Assembly (NCBI GenBank): GCA_002104905.1
Contig: MCFE01000242.1
Location: 53,647 to 117,646 of the forward strand
Length of the DNA stretch: 64,000 nt
Reading direction: 5' to 3'
DNA from: Basidiobolus meristosporus CBS 931.73
Taxonomy: Eukaryota; Basidiobolomycota; Basidiobolomycetes; Basidiobolales; Basidiobolaceae
How positions within the stretch are numbered: position 1 is the first letter of the stretch; every line of letters begins with the position of its first letter. Position numbers and translations under genes: made by a program. The notes under the pieces are model-generated. The model was not told the origin of the DNA. It saw only the letters and a program-made list of their open reading frames with translations, and searched no databases. This document shows positions 1-10,085 of this stretch, in pieces.

Positions 1-584
1 ACTAAGTATTGAAGCAGCGTGCCAGGGGACAATTTGCGAGCTGCTTTTTGTAGCTTCACGGAACTCTTGCTCCCAACTTTCCCAAAGAGAGACTGCTTTC
101 TACCAGCTCCCTCTTTAACAAGAAGGGAGTTGCCGTTCAGAACGAGAACCTTCTCAAATATATCGTCTTGAATATGATCGATGAAGAATACCTGAACTAT
201 AAGAAAGACAAGGGCAAAGGTCTCAATCAGCACCAATATAAAGCTAACGACCGCGGCGAAAAATGGGCCCATTATAAACGTCAGGACGATTGTTTGTGGA
301 ATGTATGTGAAAACAAACATCCCCACAGTAACCACCAATGAAACTCCAATGCCGGCCACCAGAGTGCTTACAATCGGAGACCATAGCTGAGGAGTCTTGC
401 AGAAGTAGGCTATACCTTTGATAGGGTACATATAGGCATGATGTGCTTTTTCTATAATGTTCGATGTATCACGTAGCACCAGAGATCCTACATGGCTGAC
501 AGACTTGCTTTGTGAATATTCTCCTTGGAGTCTTCGGCAATATGAGCGTAACCGACCAAAAACTTCGCTGAGCTCTTCGAACAT
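1..584 (-). CDS. EI24/Rrt8-like polytopic membrane protein (5' part, runs off left edge)
   Basis: One open frame on the minus strand runs from an ATG at 584 to the window edge, about 194 codons without a stop, so the C-terminus lies outside. After about 65 polar residues comes MYPIKGIAYF, then several hydrophobic stretches rich in V, I, L and F (roughly residues 80-150), then a basic tail. A 'P-(I/L)-(K/R)-G-I-x-Y-F ... LW-(S/P)-P' opening followed by membrane segments is typical of fungal EI24-domain proteins of the Rrt8/Lds1/Lds2 type (lipid droplet and spore wall in yeast). The family is recognised from this motif and hydropathy only. The role in this organism is not inferable. Confidence 0.6.
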   Translation of the reverse strand, partial: MFEELSEVFGRLRSYCRRLQGEYSQSKSVSHVGSLVLRDTSNIIEKAHHAYMYPIKGIAYFCKTPQLWSPIVSTLVAGIGVSLVVTVGMFVFTYIPQTIVLTFIMGPFFAAVVSFILVLIETFALVFLIVQVFFIDHIQDDIFEKVLVLNGNSLLVKEGAGRKQSLFGKVGSKSSVKLQKAARKLSPGTLLQYL

Positions 585-1299
585 GCTATGTATAAATCAA
601 TTGCAATTCCTGCCTTTCAAAAGGAATCTAGCGTATTTATAGTGCGCCGCGAGAAACAAGGTGGAATGACGTATGAGATGGTCGACGGTCAAGCTCAATA
701 ATTACGTCCATATGAAAAATATCAGAATATAGGCTGACTGTTTCAATGCAGGCTGACAGATAATCATATGGTGACGTTGATAAGAGCAGTCATCGCTAAA
801 GTTAAAATGACCACAATCCACGTGTGCATCAGTTATAGTGGGTTCGGCTCCCGATTCGACTAATGTTGATTGATCGAATGTCCATTAGCGATTCATCGAC
901 TGGTTCTTGTGTTTCGCATTGTTGCACAGGGGGGCCATCTGATTGATCCGGTCCTATTACACATTATTATATAGACTCAATGGTTTCGGGTTTGGTCAAG
1001 ACCTGGGTTCAGTGGGTGCAAGCTTCCTAAAACACACCTTAAACTATAAATGGGTTTGTTAGATGCAAGGTGGAGAGTAAAGGAAATTACTTCAAGAACA
1101 ATAGGTTGACATGCATACAATATGGTTTGAATAATCAGGCAAATGTGTTGTCTTCGACTTACGATTCGAGAGGTTCCGCATGTAGCTTAGAACTAGCACC
1201 CAAAACGAGACTCAGTACTGAAATTAAACGCAGCTGGTGAATCTGAACTTTATCCTCCCAATCCGACTCGGTATAAATAAAGCTTGACACACATCATAA
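585..1299. other. Intergenic, no gene seen
   Basis: AT-rich spacer between the divergent EI24-like and F-box genes. No long frame, RNA gene or repeat is visible. It should hold both promoters. Confidence 0.6.
1272..1279 (+). promoter_or_regulatory. TATA box of the F-box gene
   Basis: TATAAATA lies only about 21 nt before the first ATG (1300). The first ATG may therefore be too close to the transcription start, which favours one of the in-frame ATGs downstream (1318 or 1375). Confidence 0.45.
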
Positions 1300-2034
1300 A
1301 TGCACATTACTTTTCTCATGTTTACTCCACATTTTTATTCAACAAGAGATTCGGCTAAAAAGCCTCCAAGATGGATGGCTAAGATAAGTGATTTCCCTCC
1401 CGAAGTGGTAGAGCATATTTTGGGGTTTCTAGACCTGGAGACATTGATTATGGCACGGTTATGCTGTAAAGATTGGTTTATATTTTCCCAAAGCCATATC
1501 AAAAAGAAGCTTAAAGGCACCTCTATCTCACTAACGTTCGAGCAAGAAAGTAGATGGAAATTTCATGTTGACTTTGCCTTTTCCTCGGTAGATCTTGCGT
1601 CTTCTAAGGTCTGCTTCTACGTGAAACAGTTGAAGACCAGACGTTGTTTTCATGGCTTGCTATTGGAAAATCCTAAAATCACAAACATCACTTTATCACC
1701 GTGTGATAACTCTTTCCTATGGGCCAATCGCTGCCTCCCAATCAAGAAACCCGGAACCTTTTTATCGTTTGTTCCAGGCAAGTCCCCTAAGGACAGATGG
1801 GCAGTTACATACGAAGTTTCTAAAATGCCACCTGCACAGCCAGATGATTTGGAATATATCGACGGCGAAAGATGGGTAACACCCTTGGCATTCGAGTGTT
1901 CCCTGCTATTTTTGGCGTGCGACTCCAGGCCGACTTTTTTCCGAAAAGTTGCCCAAATTTTACCTGTGCGGCGAAGCTCATTAATTCCAGTCACCCCAGA
2001 TGTAAAATTATCGGCATTGTTAACCGCCATGTAA
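1300..2034 (+). CDS. F-box protein
   Basis: The frame encodes up to 244 residues. Near the N-terminus (about residues 30-60) is an F-box: FPPEVVEHILGFLDLETLI followed by ARLCCKDW, matching the usual LPxEVxxxILxxL...R.VCKxW pattern. F-box proteins bind Skp1 and deliver substrates to SCF ubiquitin ligases. The rest shows no repeat domain I recognise (no WD40 or LRR); it is a mixed segment with several Trp, Cys and Pro. A start at M26 (1375, MAKISDF) just before the F-box is plausible. The stop at 2032-2034 lies in a GT-rich context, and a frame at about 2110-2207 could be an extra 3' exon, but I found no convincing acceptor for it. Confidence 0.65.
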   Translation: MHITFLMFTPHFYSTRDSAKKPPRWMAKISDFPPEVVEHILGFLDLETLIMARLCCKDWFIFSQSHIKKKLKGTSISLTFEQESRWKFHVDFAFSSVDLASSKVCFYVKQLKTRRCFHGLLLENPKITNITLSPCDNSFLWANRCLPIKKPGTFLSFVPGKSPKDRWAVTYEVSKMPPAQPDDLEYIDGERWVTPLAFECSLLFLACDSRPTFFRKVAQILPVRRSSLIPVTPDVKLSALLTAM

Positions 2035-2602
2035 ACTTCACACCCCCTATCATCCTGTACATAATTGATTAATTCTTGTTTATAATATTGTAATAATTTC
2101 GAAATCCTCCGAATTACGCTCGCCACATTGGAAGCAGCCAAGATATTGGGGACAGGACCTGCTGCTGTGGAGGCTCTAAAAGCTTGGGTCAATATGCATG
2201 TTTCTTAAAATTCCCAACTATTGCATGGATGAGATATAAATGGCCATTGTGGAAAAATCTAGCCAATTGGTTTGACAAGCCAGGTGGCAACCCCTCCTTT
2301 CCAAATCTGTAACATTACAAACCTTCCCAGAGAGAAACTTTCCGGATTGCAATAGTCAATGGTGACAGGGTCTCGAGCTGCCGAACCTAGATCTCCACAC
2401 AACGTCGGACCATTTTTAGTTCGAAAATGTCAATAATCTTATGATATCACCATAAGCCCATCATGCACAAAGTCTATTAGCAAATTTGTATCTACTTGCT
2501 CCGCTAAGCAAAACACTGCATCCGAGACATTGGGGAGTACAAAAGGCCAGACCGAAAATCGTAAGGTATATATTATACATCGGCCTGTTGTGGTAGCGCA
2601 TC
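2035..2602. other. Intergenic, possible 3' exon and promoter
   Basis: A short plus-strand frame around 2110-2207 reads like coding sequence but has no clear splice junction to the F-box gene. A TATA-like run (TATATATTATAC, 2567-2578) lies about 25 nt before the next ATG. Nothing else is supported. Confidence 0.4.
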
Positions 2603-3491
2603 ATGCTTAAACTCACATCTTTTCCAGGCGAGGCCCAGTCCTCTTTGGCTGTTCGGACTCGCTCATTCAACGTGCTTGATGACCAATGTAAGTGTTCCCG
2701 CAAGAATCGTTACCCAGAGCAACTCATCTTACCTTCCATAATAGCCACCTTGATAGATCTGGTCAATTCTGCTGGGGAGTACTCCTTTCCTATTCTGATT
2801 TTTTCTCAGCCTGCCTCCTTCCCATCCAGCGATAACTCCCGCCATTTCAAATCTAATGAGCAGGAATTGCTTGTTCCAATGCCTCTGAACTTCTACACCA
2901 AAACCCAGAGCGTGGTGAATGTGTACCAACTGAACGACAACCGGATGCTTCTGATTGTGGCAAACTACACTACGGGGTCTACCGAGATTTATCTCGAGGC
3001 CATCAGTCAACTTAACTCCGCGCTGCTCAATCACCAACCAGCTCTTGTGCTGAAGGGCTTGTATGGATTAACCGCCATCGATCAAACAAAGTTCCTATTG
3101 GCTTTATACAATGTTGACAATGCAGAGGTAAATAGGACTCTAGAGCTGCTCATCAATGCATTCATTAACATGCTTCAATACAAAGTTACACACAGTTTCT
3201 CTGATGCAATCCAACAGAAGTACAAGATTAATGGAGTGCCAGCTCGATATGAGCTCCATTATCCAATTCCGGCCCAGCAGCATCTGGCGGATACTGTTCC
3301 TGCTTGGCACATATGACCTTTGTTTCGTGGAGTCTGAATCTTCTCACTTCACCTACAACTTAAGGACAGGAAAAGTTACTAGTCGCGGGCGCTCTAGTAA
3401 AAGAAACTCCTTTGGCTCTCTGAGCATGAGTACGGCTTCTATAGAGACGACACCAAGTATATCCGAGACGGATAGCTTAAGATCAACCTAA
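2603..3491 (+). CDS. Hypothetical protein, 257 residues, two introns
   Basis: I do not recognise the family. The gene reads as three exons with introns at 2688-2744 (57 nt, gtaagt donor) and 3220-3277 (58 nt, gtacaa donor, cccag acceptor). The second intron joins two frames that both look coding and avoids a stop just after 3313. The first intron is a multiple of three without a stop, so it could be retained in frame. The product is soluble and mixed alpha/beta in character, with a middle part rich in Leu, Asn and Tyr. It ends in a Ser/Arg/Thr-rich tail after the motif FLLGTYDLCFVE. The alternating beta-like and Leu-rich helices vaguely recall longin or roadblock trafficking folds, but no motif proves that. 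Confidence 0.55.
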
Positions 3492-4093
3492 ATGTGATTT
3501 TGTAGTTTCTACTATTCTAAACAGTAACATATGTTACATATTTACTTCTTCGCCTGTAAAAACTTTCGACATATGTTAATACTTAGACATTTAGCATAAT
3601 TTATTTCAAACTACGAAATCTAAGAATTTGCATCATTTATATGAGTTATACCAATGAAGCGTCAGAAATCATCTGCTTTGCCAATTAGACTCTGCTAACC
3701 CCCTATGTTTACAATAAACATCACGTCATTAATCAGCCTACCCCTGACTTCCCCATTCCCCTTAGTCAATGTCATACGCACCAATTCGTATTTGAAGCAT
3801 ATTATCAGCTTCTATTTCAAGCATATTATCAGTTTCCAATTTCAAGCATATTATTGCAATCATTACATGTGATTCATTGGTCTACGCGGGACGGCGGCTG
3901 AGAAAACCAGTACCCTGTGCCCCAGTCAATTCTAGGTCACCAGGTCAACCCCCGTGGGTATGCAAGGGACAAAAAAATCCCAGATTACAGTGGCAATGAC
4001 TACAGCAATTTAACTAGAGTATTAATAAAATTTACAGTCCCTATTATCGTGCGAGTTATCTTCGCTTTAGCTCTTTTTGATACGTGAAATACA
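3492..4093. other. Intergenic spacer with promoter of the 14-3-3 gene
   Basis: AT-rich spacer with no long frame. It contains the short direct repeat listed separately and a pyrimidine-rich stretch before the 14-3-3 start. Confidence 0.5.
3790..3857. repeat. Three tandem copies of a ~24-bp AT-rich repeat
   Basis: The core TTT(G/C)AAGCATATTAT occurs three times head to tail with a 24-25-bp period (3790, 3814, 3839), about 240 bp upstream of the 14-3-3 start. It may be neutral or a factor-binding array. Confidence 0.7.
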
Positions 4094-5254
4094 ATGGCTG
4101 TAAGTACCATTCGGCTGACAATAATGTGATGTCCCGCTCAACTCACCAGTATACTTCTTTAGGATAGAGAGAACCAGGTAAGACCACACTAGCTAGACAA
4201 CCAACGGAACATCGGTATCAATTCTTGTCGCCTAGGTTTATATGGCCAAGTTGGCTGAGCAGGCCGAGCGTTACGATGGTAAGTTTAGTCAGTATGGAAC
4301 AAGCTTCTTTCAAAAACTAATACTTCGCACCATTAGAAATGGTCCAATATATGAAAGACTTTGCAAAGGTCAGATACTACACTGGAATAAATTACCCAAT
4401 TCTGATAGTAACAAGTCATGACGTTCCAAAAGAGCGGTGCTGAGCTCACTGTAGAGGAAAGAAATCTCCTTTCTGTTGCCTACAAGAATGTTATTGGCGC
4501 TCGTCGTGCTTCTTGGAGAATCATTTCATCCATCGAACAAAAAGAGGAAAGTAAGGGTAACGAGACTCATGTCGAGAGAATCAAGTCATACAGGCAGAAA
4601 GTTGAGGAGGAACTCGGCGATGTCTGCAGGGATATTTTAGAGCTTTTAGATCAGCATTTAATTCCAGGCGCTCAAGGTGGCGAGTCCAAGGTGTTCTACT
4701 ATAAGATGTAAGTTAAGCGAAATTTTGGTACTTCCCAACCAAGTATTAAGTGAGCCTGGATTCCAGGAAGGGTGACTATCATCGCTACCTTGCTGAATTT
4801 GCCACCGGCGATAAGCGTAAAGATTCGGCCACTGCCGCCCATGAAGCATACAAGAGTGCTACAGACATTGCCCAGACCGAACTTGCACCAACCCACCCAA
4901 TTCGACTTGGATTGGCTCTCAACTTTTCGGTGTTCTATTACGAAATTTTGAACTCACCCGATCGTGCTTGCCACCTTGCTAAGCAGGCATTCGATGATGC
5001 CATTGCTGAGCTTGATACCCTAAGTGAAGAATCCTATAAGGATAGTACACTTATCATGCAATTGTTGAGAGATAATCTTACCCTTTGGACCTCTGATATG
5101 CAAGATGGTAATTAAGTCTTAAACGGCAACGCTAGCATGATCTTGATAATCATCTTTTATTTTAGAAACAGAAAAGAATGAGGAGTCGAAGGGCGAGGAG
5201 ACTGAAGCTACTACCACCGAAGCACCAGCTGGTGAAGCCGACAAAGATGAATAA
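4094..5254 (+). CDS. BMH1: 14-3-3 protein
   Basis: This is a phosphoserine/phosphothreonine-binding adaptor that works as a cytosolic dimer. Seven exons give 266 residues (801 nt): 4094-4099, 4163-4177, 4236-4278, 4337-4368, 4433-4707, 4767-5107 and 5166-5254. The splice sites reproduce an unbroken 14-3-3 from N-terminal [16 protein letters not shown] through [47 protein letters not shown] and the helix-9 motif DNLTLWTSD. The ligand-groove residues (Lys in VAYKNVIG, Arg in GARRASWR, Arg-Tyr in DYHRYLAEF) are present. The acidic tail, rich in Glu, Thr and Ala, follows the fungal pattern. The first coding exon is only six nucleotides and the second fifteen. The ATG inside 4418-4420 is intronic. 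Confidence 0.95.
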
Positions 5255-5506
5255 GATTCACCATGGCTGTTGAGCTTAATGCATGAAGATCAACATAGAT
5301 CAATGATGCTTGTTATTTCCCATTCTATGTTAAGTTCATTATATATGCTAATAAACCAGTAATCTTCACTGTCAAAACGCAATTTGGTGACAGCATATTC
5401 TTTAAATCAGGCAGTGATTTTCCCAAAATTTCTGATTAGTTATTTATTCAAGCTGTCATTTAGACTTGCATAACCACTCTTCCACAAGCATCCTCAGTTG
5501 TCTCAA
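5255..5506. other. Short spacer between the 14-3-3 and CUS2 genes
   Basis: Contains an AATAAA-type signal (around 5350) downstream of the 14-3-3 stop and the 5' region of the next gene. No other feature. Confidence 0.5.
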
Positions 5507-7205
5507 ATGTCCAACCCAACACTTCCCGAGACTTCTGTTTCTGGGCAGGTACAAGCCCCACATGATTTCACAGATTCACGTATGGTTTATGTCCCAGAGA
5601 CTGGCAAATGGACTTACACAAGCGATGAAGGAATTAGCTACGAATACGATGAGACTCAACACGCTTGGTTTCCAATGGTAAGGTGGCCTCCTGTTTAATC
5701 CAAACAATCTCTGTGCCATATATCTGCACCTCCTCTGTGTCTCTCTCAAAAACTTGGAGTAATGTATTGAAAATCCTGTCGCGAAAAACAGTGGAACGAA
5801 AATTTGGTGAATTCTCAACAGTCGATCTACGATGATCCAAGTCAGAAGGTGGTTAAAATTATAAACGTGGTTCCTGTTTCTTGCTTGACATAGTACTTAC
5901 GCTCATGCTATTAAAGAATACTGAGGATACGGACTCAAAAGCACCCCCAGTCAAAGCCAAAGTAAGACGTTTATACAAGTATTTGATTGCATAAATATCC
6001 GGAATATCGACCAACGTAACTATCTCATAGCCTGAAAAACGCCCTCTACCGAACAAGAAGCCTGTTACTTCCGTTTATGTTAGCGGTCTGCCTCTTGATA
6101 CGGATGTTGACGAGATTTCAAAGTTCTTCACCAAATGTGGAATTCTGCAAGAAGATATAAATACAGGTAGAATGGTGGACTTGATCCATTTCGCTGGTTT
6201 CCCATGCTCACTGGCATATGTACTTTTGCAAGGCAAACCCCGAATTAAACTCTACACAAAGGATGACGGAAGTTTAAAAGGAGACGCGTTAGTAACTTAC
6301 TTCAAAGAAGAATCCGTCGCTCTTGCCTGTACTTTGCTTGATGATACTGAATTCCGTTTAAATGAGAGCTCCAAGATACACGTTCATAAGGTATATACGC
6401 AAATTCCTGGCCCAAACCATTTAACTTCATTAATCATCCATGAATACAGGCAGAATTTAAAGAGAAAACGGCGGAAGAGAAGGCTGCAAAAAAGCCCAGA
6501 GTAGATAAGAAGGTCCTTCAAAAGAAGTTCAACAAGCTCGAAAGGTGATGACCATTTAGTAGTATTTGCATACCGACTTGCACTAATTGCTTCCGTACAG
6601 AAAGCTCGATTGGTTTGATGCTGATGAAGGGAAAAAAGCCGAAAAATTCAACAAGGTTGTGATTCTCAAGCATATGTTCACGCAACAGGAGATTGAGGTA
6701 CAGACACGATCCTTGATTGGAATTTCCGCGTTAGGTATATTCATACAATGTTCGCCAGGATGACCCGGCACTTTTGCTGGATTTGAAAGAAGACATCCGT
6801 TCTGAATGTGAGAAGCTCGGGGAGGTCACAAATATAGTCGTATATGATGTTTGTACTTTCTCATTAGATTCGATTGGCTTTTAGCGATGTTTACATAACG
6901 TTGCTGTTGATAGAAAACGGAAGATGGTGTGTGCTCCGTCAAGTACCGGGAGAAATTGAGCGCTGATGCCTGCGTCAAGGTATTCTTTTGTTCCGCCCTT
7001 ACATGCGTGTGTCCTAGACCTGACACGGCATCTTATGTAGATGATGAATGGCCGCTTCTTTGCTGGCCGCCAGATCAAAGCCGAAATATTCGACGGAAAA
7101 ACAAAGTATCAAAAGAGCAGCCTTAAAGAGTCGGATGAAACGGAAGAGGAGGCCAAGCAACGCCTAGAAAAGTATGCAGAGTGGCTGGAGTCGTCGGAGA
7201 ACTAA
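5507..7205 (+). CDS. CUS2: U2 snRNP-associated splicing factor, Cus2/Tat-SF1 family
   Basis: Ten exons and nine introns (about 56-90 nt) assemble to about 359 residues. Order: an N-terminal segment with aromatic motifs (KWTYTSDEGISYEYDE, HAWFPMWNEN); RRM1 with SVYVSGLPLDTDVDEISKFF as RNP2 region and GSLKGDALVTYF as RNP1; a Lys/Glu-rich linker; a UHM-like second RRM from FNKVVILKHMFTQQEIE through DGVCSVKYR to GRFFAGRQIKAEIFDG; and an acidic C-terminal helix. This is the architecture of Cus2/HTATSF1, which binds SF3b1 (Hsh155) and helps U2 snRNA folding and prespliceosome assembly. The RxF motif diagnostic of UHMs is visible as GRFFAGR. The start at 5507 is the first ATG in frame; a TTG lies three codons upstream. 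Introns were placed by frame and GT-AG ends. Confidence 0.93.
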
Positions 7206-7305
7206 TGATGTATAGCTGAATAAATCCCAATATACTAGGCTTGTGTTTAGATTATTAACAAGTACTGATGTATTGTTTTATTATTAGTTAAGGTATTGCT
7301 TTTGA
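7206..7305. terminator. Convergent 3' region of the CUS2 and La genes
   Basis: Only about 100 bp separate the two stop codons. The plus strand has GAATAAAT just after the CUS2 stop, and the minus strand has AATAAAA just after the La stop. Both 3' ends probably overlap. Confidence 0.5.
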
Positions 7306-8808
7306 CTATTTTCCAACTTCAATCAGAGTGCCCTTCTGTTTCGCCTCGCTTTTTTTGTTTCTCTTTTTGTCTTGTTCTTGATCTTGGTTGTCGGATTTTC
7401 TCTTGAAGTTACCACCACGTCCACGATTGCCACCGCGCCCACGACCACCACGGCCTCGGCCACGACCGGCTCCTCGCTTATCCTTGCGCTTCTCGAATTG
7501 CATTCTTTCTTTGTAATACTGAGTTTCTTTCTCTCCTGTGAGGGCAAGACACGTCAGGAATTCGTTCATAGGAGCAATCATTGGCATAGTGATGTACCTT
7601 CCAGAACATTAAACTCAGGATGAACTCCATCGAAAAGAATATCGCTGTTGGTTTTCAACGACTCCAAAGCTTCATCAGAAATGGGTTCCTTGAGCTCGAT
7701 GATTCCTCTATTCTGCTCCTTGTCAAGCTTGACGTAGTTCACCTCCAAGTCTAGAGTATCCTATTTCTCTTGTTAGCTACATCGAATGCATCAGGTACTT
7801 GTTGGAACAATTCAGTACTTTGATGCTTTCAACTTGGGCCTCAGGCCCAGCATTGGTGAATTCAAGAAGACAGCCTCGCTTGTACTTGAATGGCTTCTTA
7901 TCCTCGCCTACGTACAGGGAAACTATGCCTAGTTGCTCTTCTTTCATAGCACAATAAGCGGCTCTACATAAATGGCGAGACACGGTTACTATATATGATA
8001 AGAGTCGAGCACGTTTGAAGGGAGTACTTGGTCATGATGAGAAGATCAGTATCTTCATATTTCAGCTTCATCTCGGCAACTTGATTAGCATCCTCTAGAG
8101 TTTTGAATTCAACAAACACCGAACCCTATATCAACGACTATCAGTATTCCACAGAATTAATACTGCTGGTATGGAATTGGTCGTCACCTTAAAAGCATCG
8201 GTTTCTTTTTCACGGCGGAATCTGACTTGCTCAACCTCACCATATTGGCCAAAGAATTCGACCAACTTGGATTCTAGCTCTGGAGTTTCTTCTGGAAATC
8301 CTTTCTAGAAGCGAATTGCGATAAGCAAATAGAAAGGCGACAAGCCATTCTTGAGAACTTACTGCATAAACACTCCGAGAAAACTGACTTGGTGCTTTTG
8401 GTAAGGGTTTTGATCTACGAATGTCACGACCAGCCCGGTTTATCTCGAATTTTTCCGAGCCTTTTTTCAAGGCGCTTTTGACTGTATCTTCACTATATTG
8501 CTGCAGCTCAGGTCTTTTGCATAGTTTGTAAATAGGAATCCCTAGAAGAGCAGGAATGTACGATAAGGACAGGTGCGAGTGGATTGAAGAGCAATACATG
8601 GAGGGAAAATGTCAACCTCTCCTCTCATATACTATACAAAAATTAAATGAGTAAACCTACATCCGGAGCCGTTTCTTTGGATGATCTCCAATAGCTCTGT
8701 ATCCGAGGCCAGGTTTTCATCACTTAAATATTGTTCGAATTGGGCTACAATCTCATTTACTACCTCCTCGTCAAGCTCCACTGGAAGGGTTTCTGTAGGT
8801 TCGGCCAT
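7306..8808 (-). CDS. LHP1: La protein (RNA 3'-oligo(U) chaperone)
   Basis: Seven exons on the minus strand starting at ATG 8808 (MAEPTETLP) and ending at 7306, about 365 residues. The N-terminus is a La motif: QFEQYLSDENLASD, ELLEIIQRNGSGW, PIYKLCKRPELQ, then helix-rich sequence. RRM1 follows (KGFPEETPELESKLVEFF ... VEQVRFRR ... GSVFVEFKTLEDA). Then comes a second RRM-like region (LLEFTNAGPEAQVESIK ... GIIELKEPISDEALESLK) and a basic tail with repeated RGRGG and KRK motifs. La proteins bind the UUU-OH ends of new Pol III transcripts in the nucleus and guide tRNA maturation. The tail resembles RGG boxes. Convergent with CUS2. Confidence 0.93.
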
Positions 8809-9098
8809 ATCTATCTATTCACTCGATTTGAAGAGTAACCAGTGCCCACTATACTAAATGCGTTTTGTCTCGAAAATTTCATGGATTTTTTTCTTTTTCA
8901 AGTGACTGTGATTGTTCGGCTACTTTTCCTAAATGGCTGGATGGTTGAATGCTACTTCCATGCTTATGCGGGATTCAAAGTAGTTAATTTATTATTGTTA
9001 TGTACAATACCCGAGGTAAAAAAGGTCACTATATACATTGATAAGAGCGTCGAGGGAGGTATTTACCGATTGTGTATGATGTGCTCAGCGAAGGTATT
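8809..9098. other. Intergenic, upstream of La
   Basis: Contains the La promoter. The plus-strand frame here has no coding character and I did not call it. Confidence 0.4.
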
Positions 9099-9380
9099 TT
9101 ACCGATGGTAAGTGGCTCCTGAGTATGGACATCTTTCATTCAGCAACATGTATCTCAGAAGCAATTGTTCATAATGAACAGCAAGTGAACGGTGGTATGC
9201 GATCTCCGAGCGACCATTTTCATCGTCATGGGGTATCAAGCTACTGCTCTCGCTAGAGAATAAGTCGTGTGGTAGTGTTTGGGCACTGAACTTATAGGGG
9301 TTTTCGGGTAAAACAATAGAGAGGCTTTTTCCTCCCCTGTTTACCGGTGGAGAGACTGGAAGAGTATGACAAAGTAGCAT
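9099..9380 (-). CDS. Possible small protein, 93 residues
   Basis: A single-exon minus-strand frame. No family is recognised: a Pro/Ser-rich first half with LPVSPPVNRGG, then a more helical HYEQLLLRYMLLNE. The only support beyond length is a TATA box (9457-9464) about 77 nt upstream of the ATG, a spacing like that of the SH3 gene's likely start. It may be a real small gene or a chance frame. Confidence 0.35.
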   Translation of the reverse strand: MLLCHTLPVSPPVNRGGKSLSIVLPENPYKFSAQTLPHDLFSSESSSLIPHDDENGRSEIAYHRSLAVHYEQLLLRYMLLNERCPYSGATYHR

Positions 9381-9456
9381 CGTTGTTGGATGAAATGTGA
9401 TATCTAGGATACGTAGTGTTTGTTGTATGTATGTCTCGACCTTGCTCTTACTCGCG

Positions 9457-9464
9457 TATTTATA
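9457..9464 (-). promoter_or_regulatory. TATA box before the 93-residue ORF
   Basis: TATAAATA on the minus strand, 77 nt upstream of the ATG at 9380. Confidence 0.4.
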
Positions 9465-10085
9465 GCATTCACCTAATAACCATTACATCACCTGTCAAAG
9501 GTGATCAACCCAAGATCAATTCCCATTTGTTGGCTTCTACAATGGTCGCGGCTAAATACGCTTAAGTATAATTAGATGGCTCATAGGCAATGTGGCTCAG
9601 CACAGACCACGATAAATCCATGTTCATCAACTTTATAATTAGACGGCACGATTTGCCTTGGAATGGATTAATAATGAAGTCATATTCTAGAAATGCATGA
9701 TCAGAAGTCTCTACGAGAATTGGCGGATTGCGGTACTGTCACATGGGGTGAGCGTTTACATTACAAGTATTTTCGACATGGATGATATGTCATGCTGATT
9801 TGCAAATCATTACCTGAGCTCCTATGCAATCAGGGTTAGTTCTTCGTTAATAGTTGATTAAATTTAGGAATTATTTGCAAGTTTGGAGTCAACAGAAATT
9901 TGCTATATTGAGATTGACAACCAGGTGCATTTAACGACAGGTCCTTTCGTTGTTTCTTTCAGCCTAATTATATTTCTCGAAGTTTGGTTTCCTCTATTCT
10001 TATTGCCCCTTGTCTTCCACGCCATAATCTACACGTCTCTAAGTGAAGATTATGGATCTGTTCTAAATCATCTATTGTCAAGATT
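9465..10085. other. Intergenic, upstream of VID21
   Basis: No supported gene. A five-codon-scale upstream ATG frame (ATGGATCTG...TAA, near 10050) precedes the VID21 ATG and could be a uORF. Confidence 0.4.

Noticed and set aside
1650-2192. Long minus-strand frame of 180 codons
   Set aside because: Antisense to the F-box gene, whose frame has a clear domain. No motif on the minus strand.
4418-4711. ATG at 4418 as the start of the 14-3-3 protein
   Set aside because: It lies within an intron (4369-4432). Splicing to AGCGGTGCTGAG restores the full N-terminal helices.
7372-7623. Plus-strand frame with Thr/Ser repeats
   Set aside because: It is the antisense of the RGG tail of the La gene.
8842-9111. 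Plus-strand frame of 89 codons with hydrophobic residues
   Set aside because: Random-looking AT-driven composition, overlaps the La promoter, no motif or start context.
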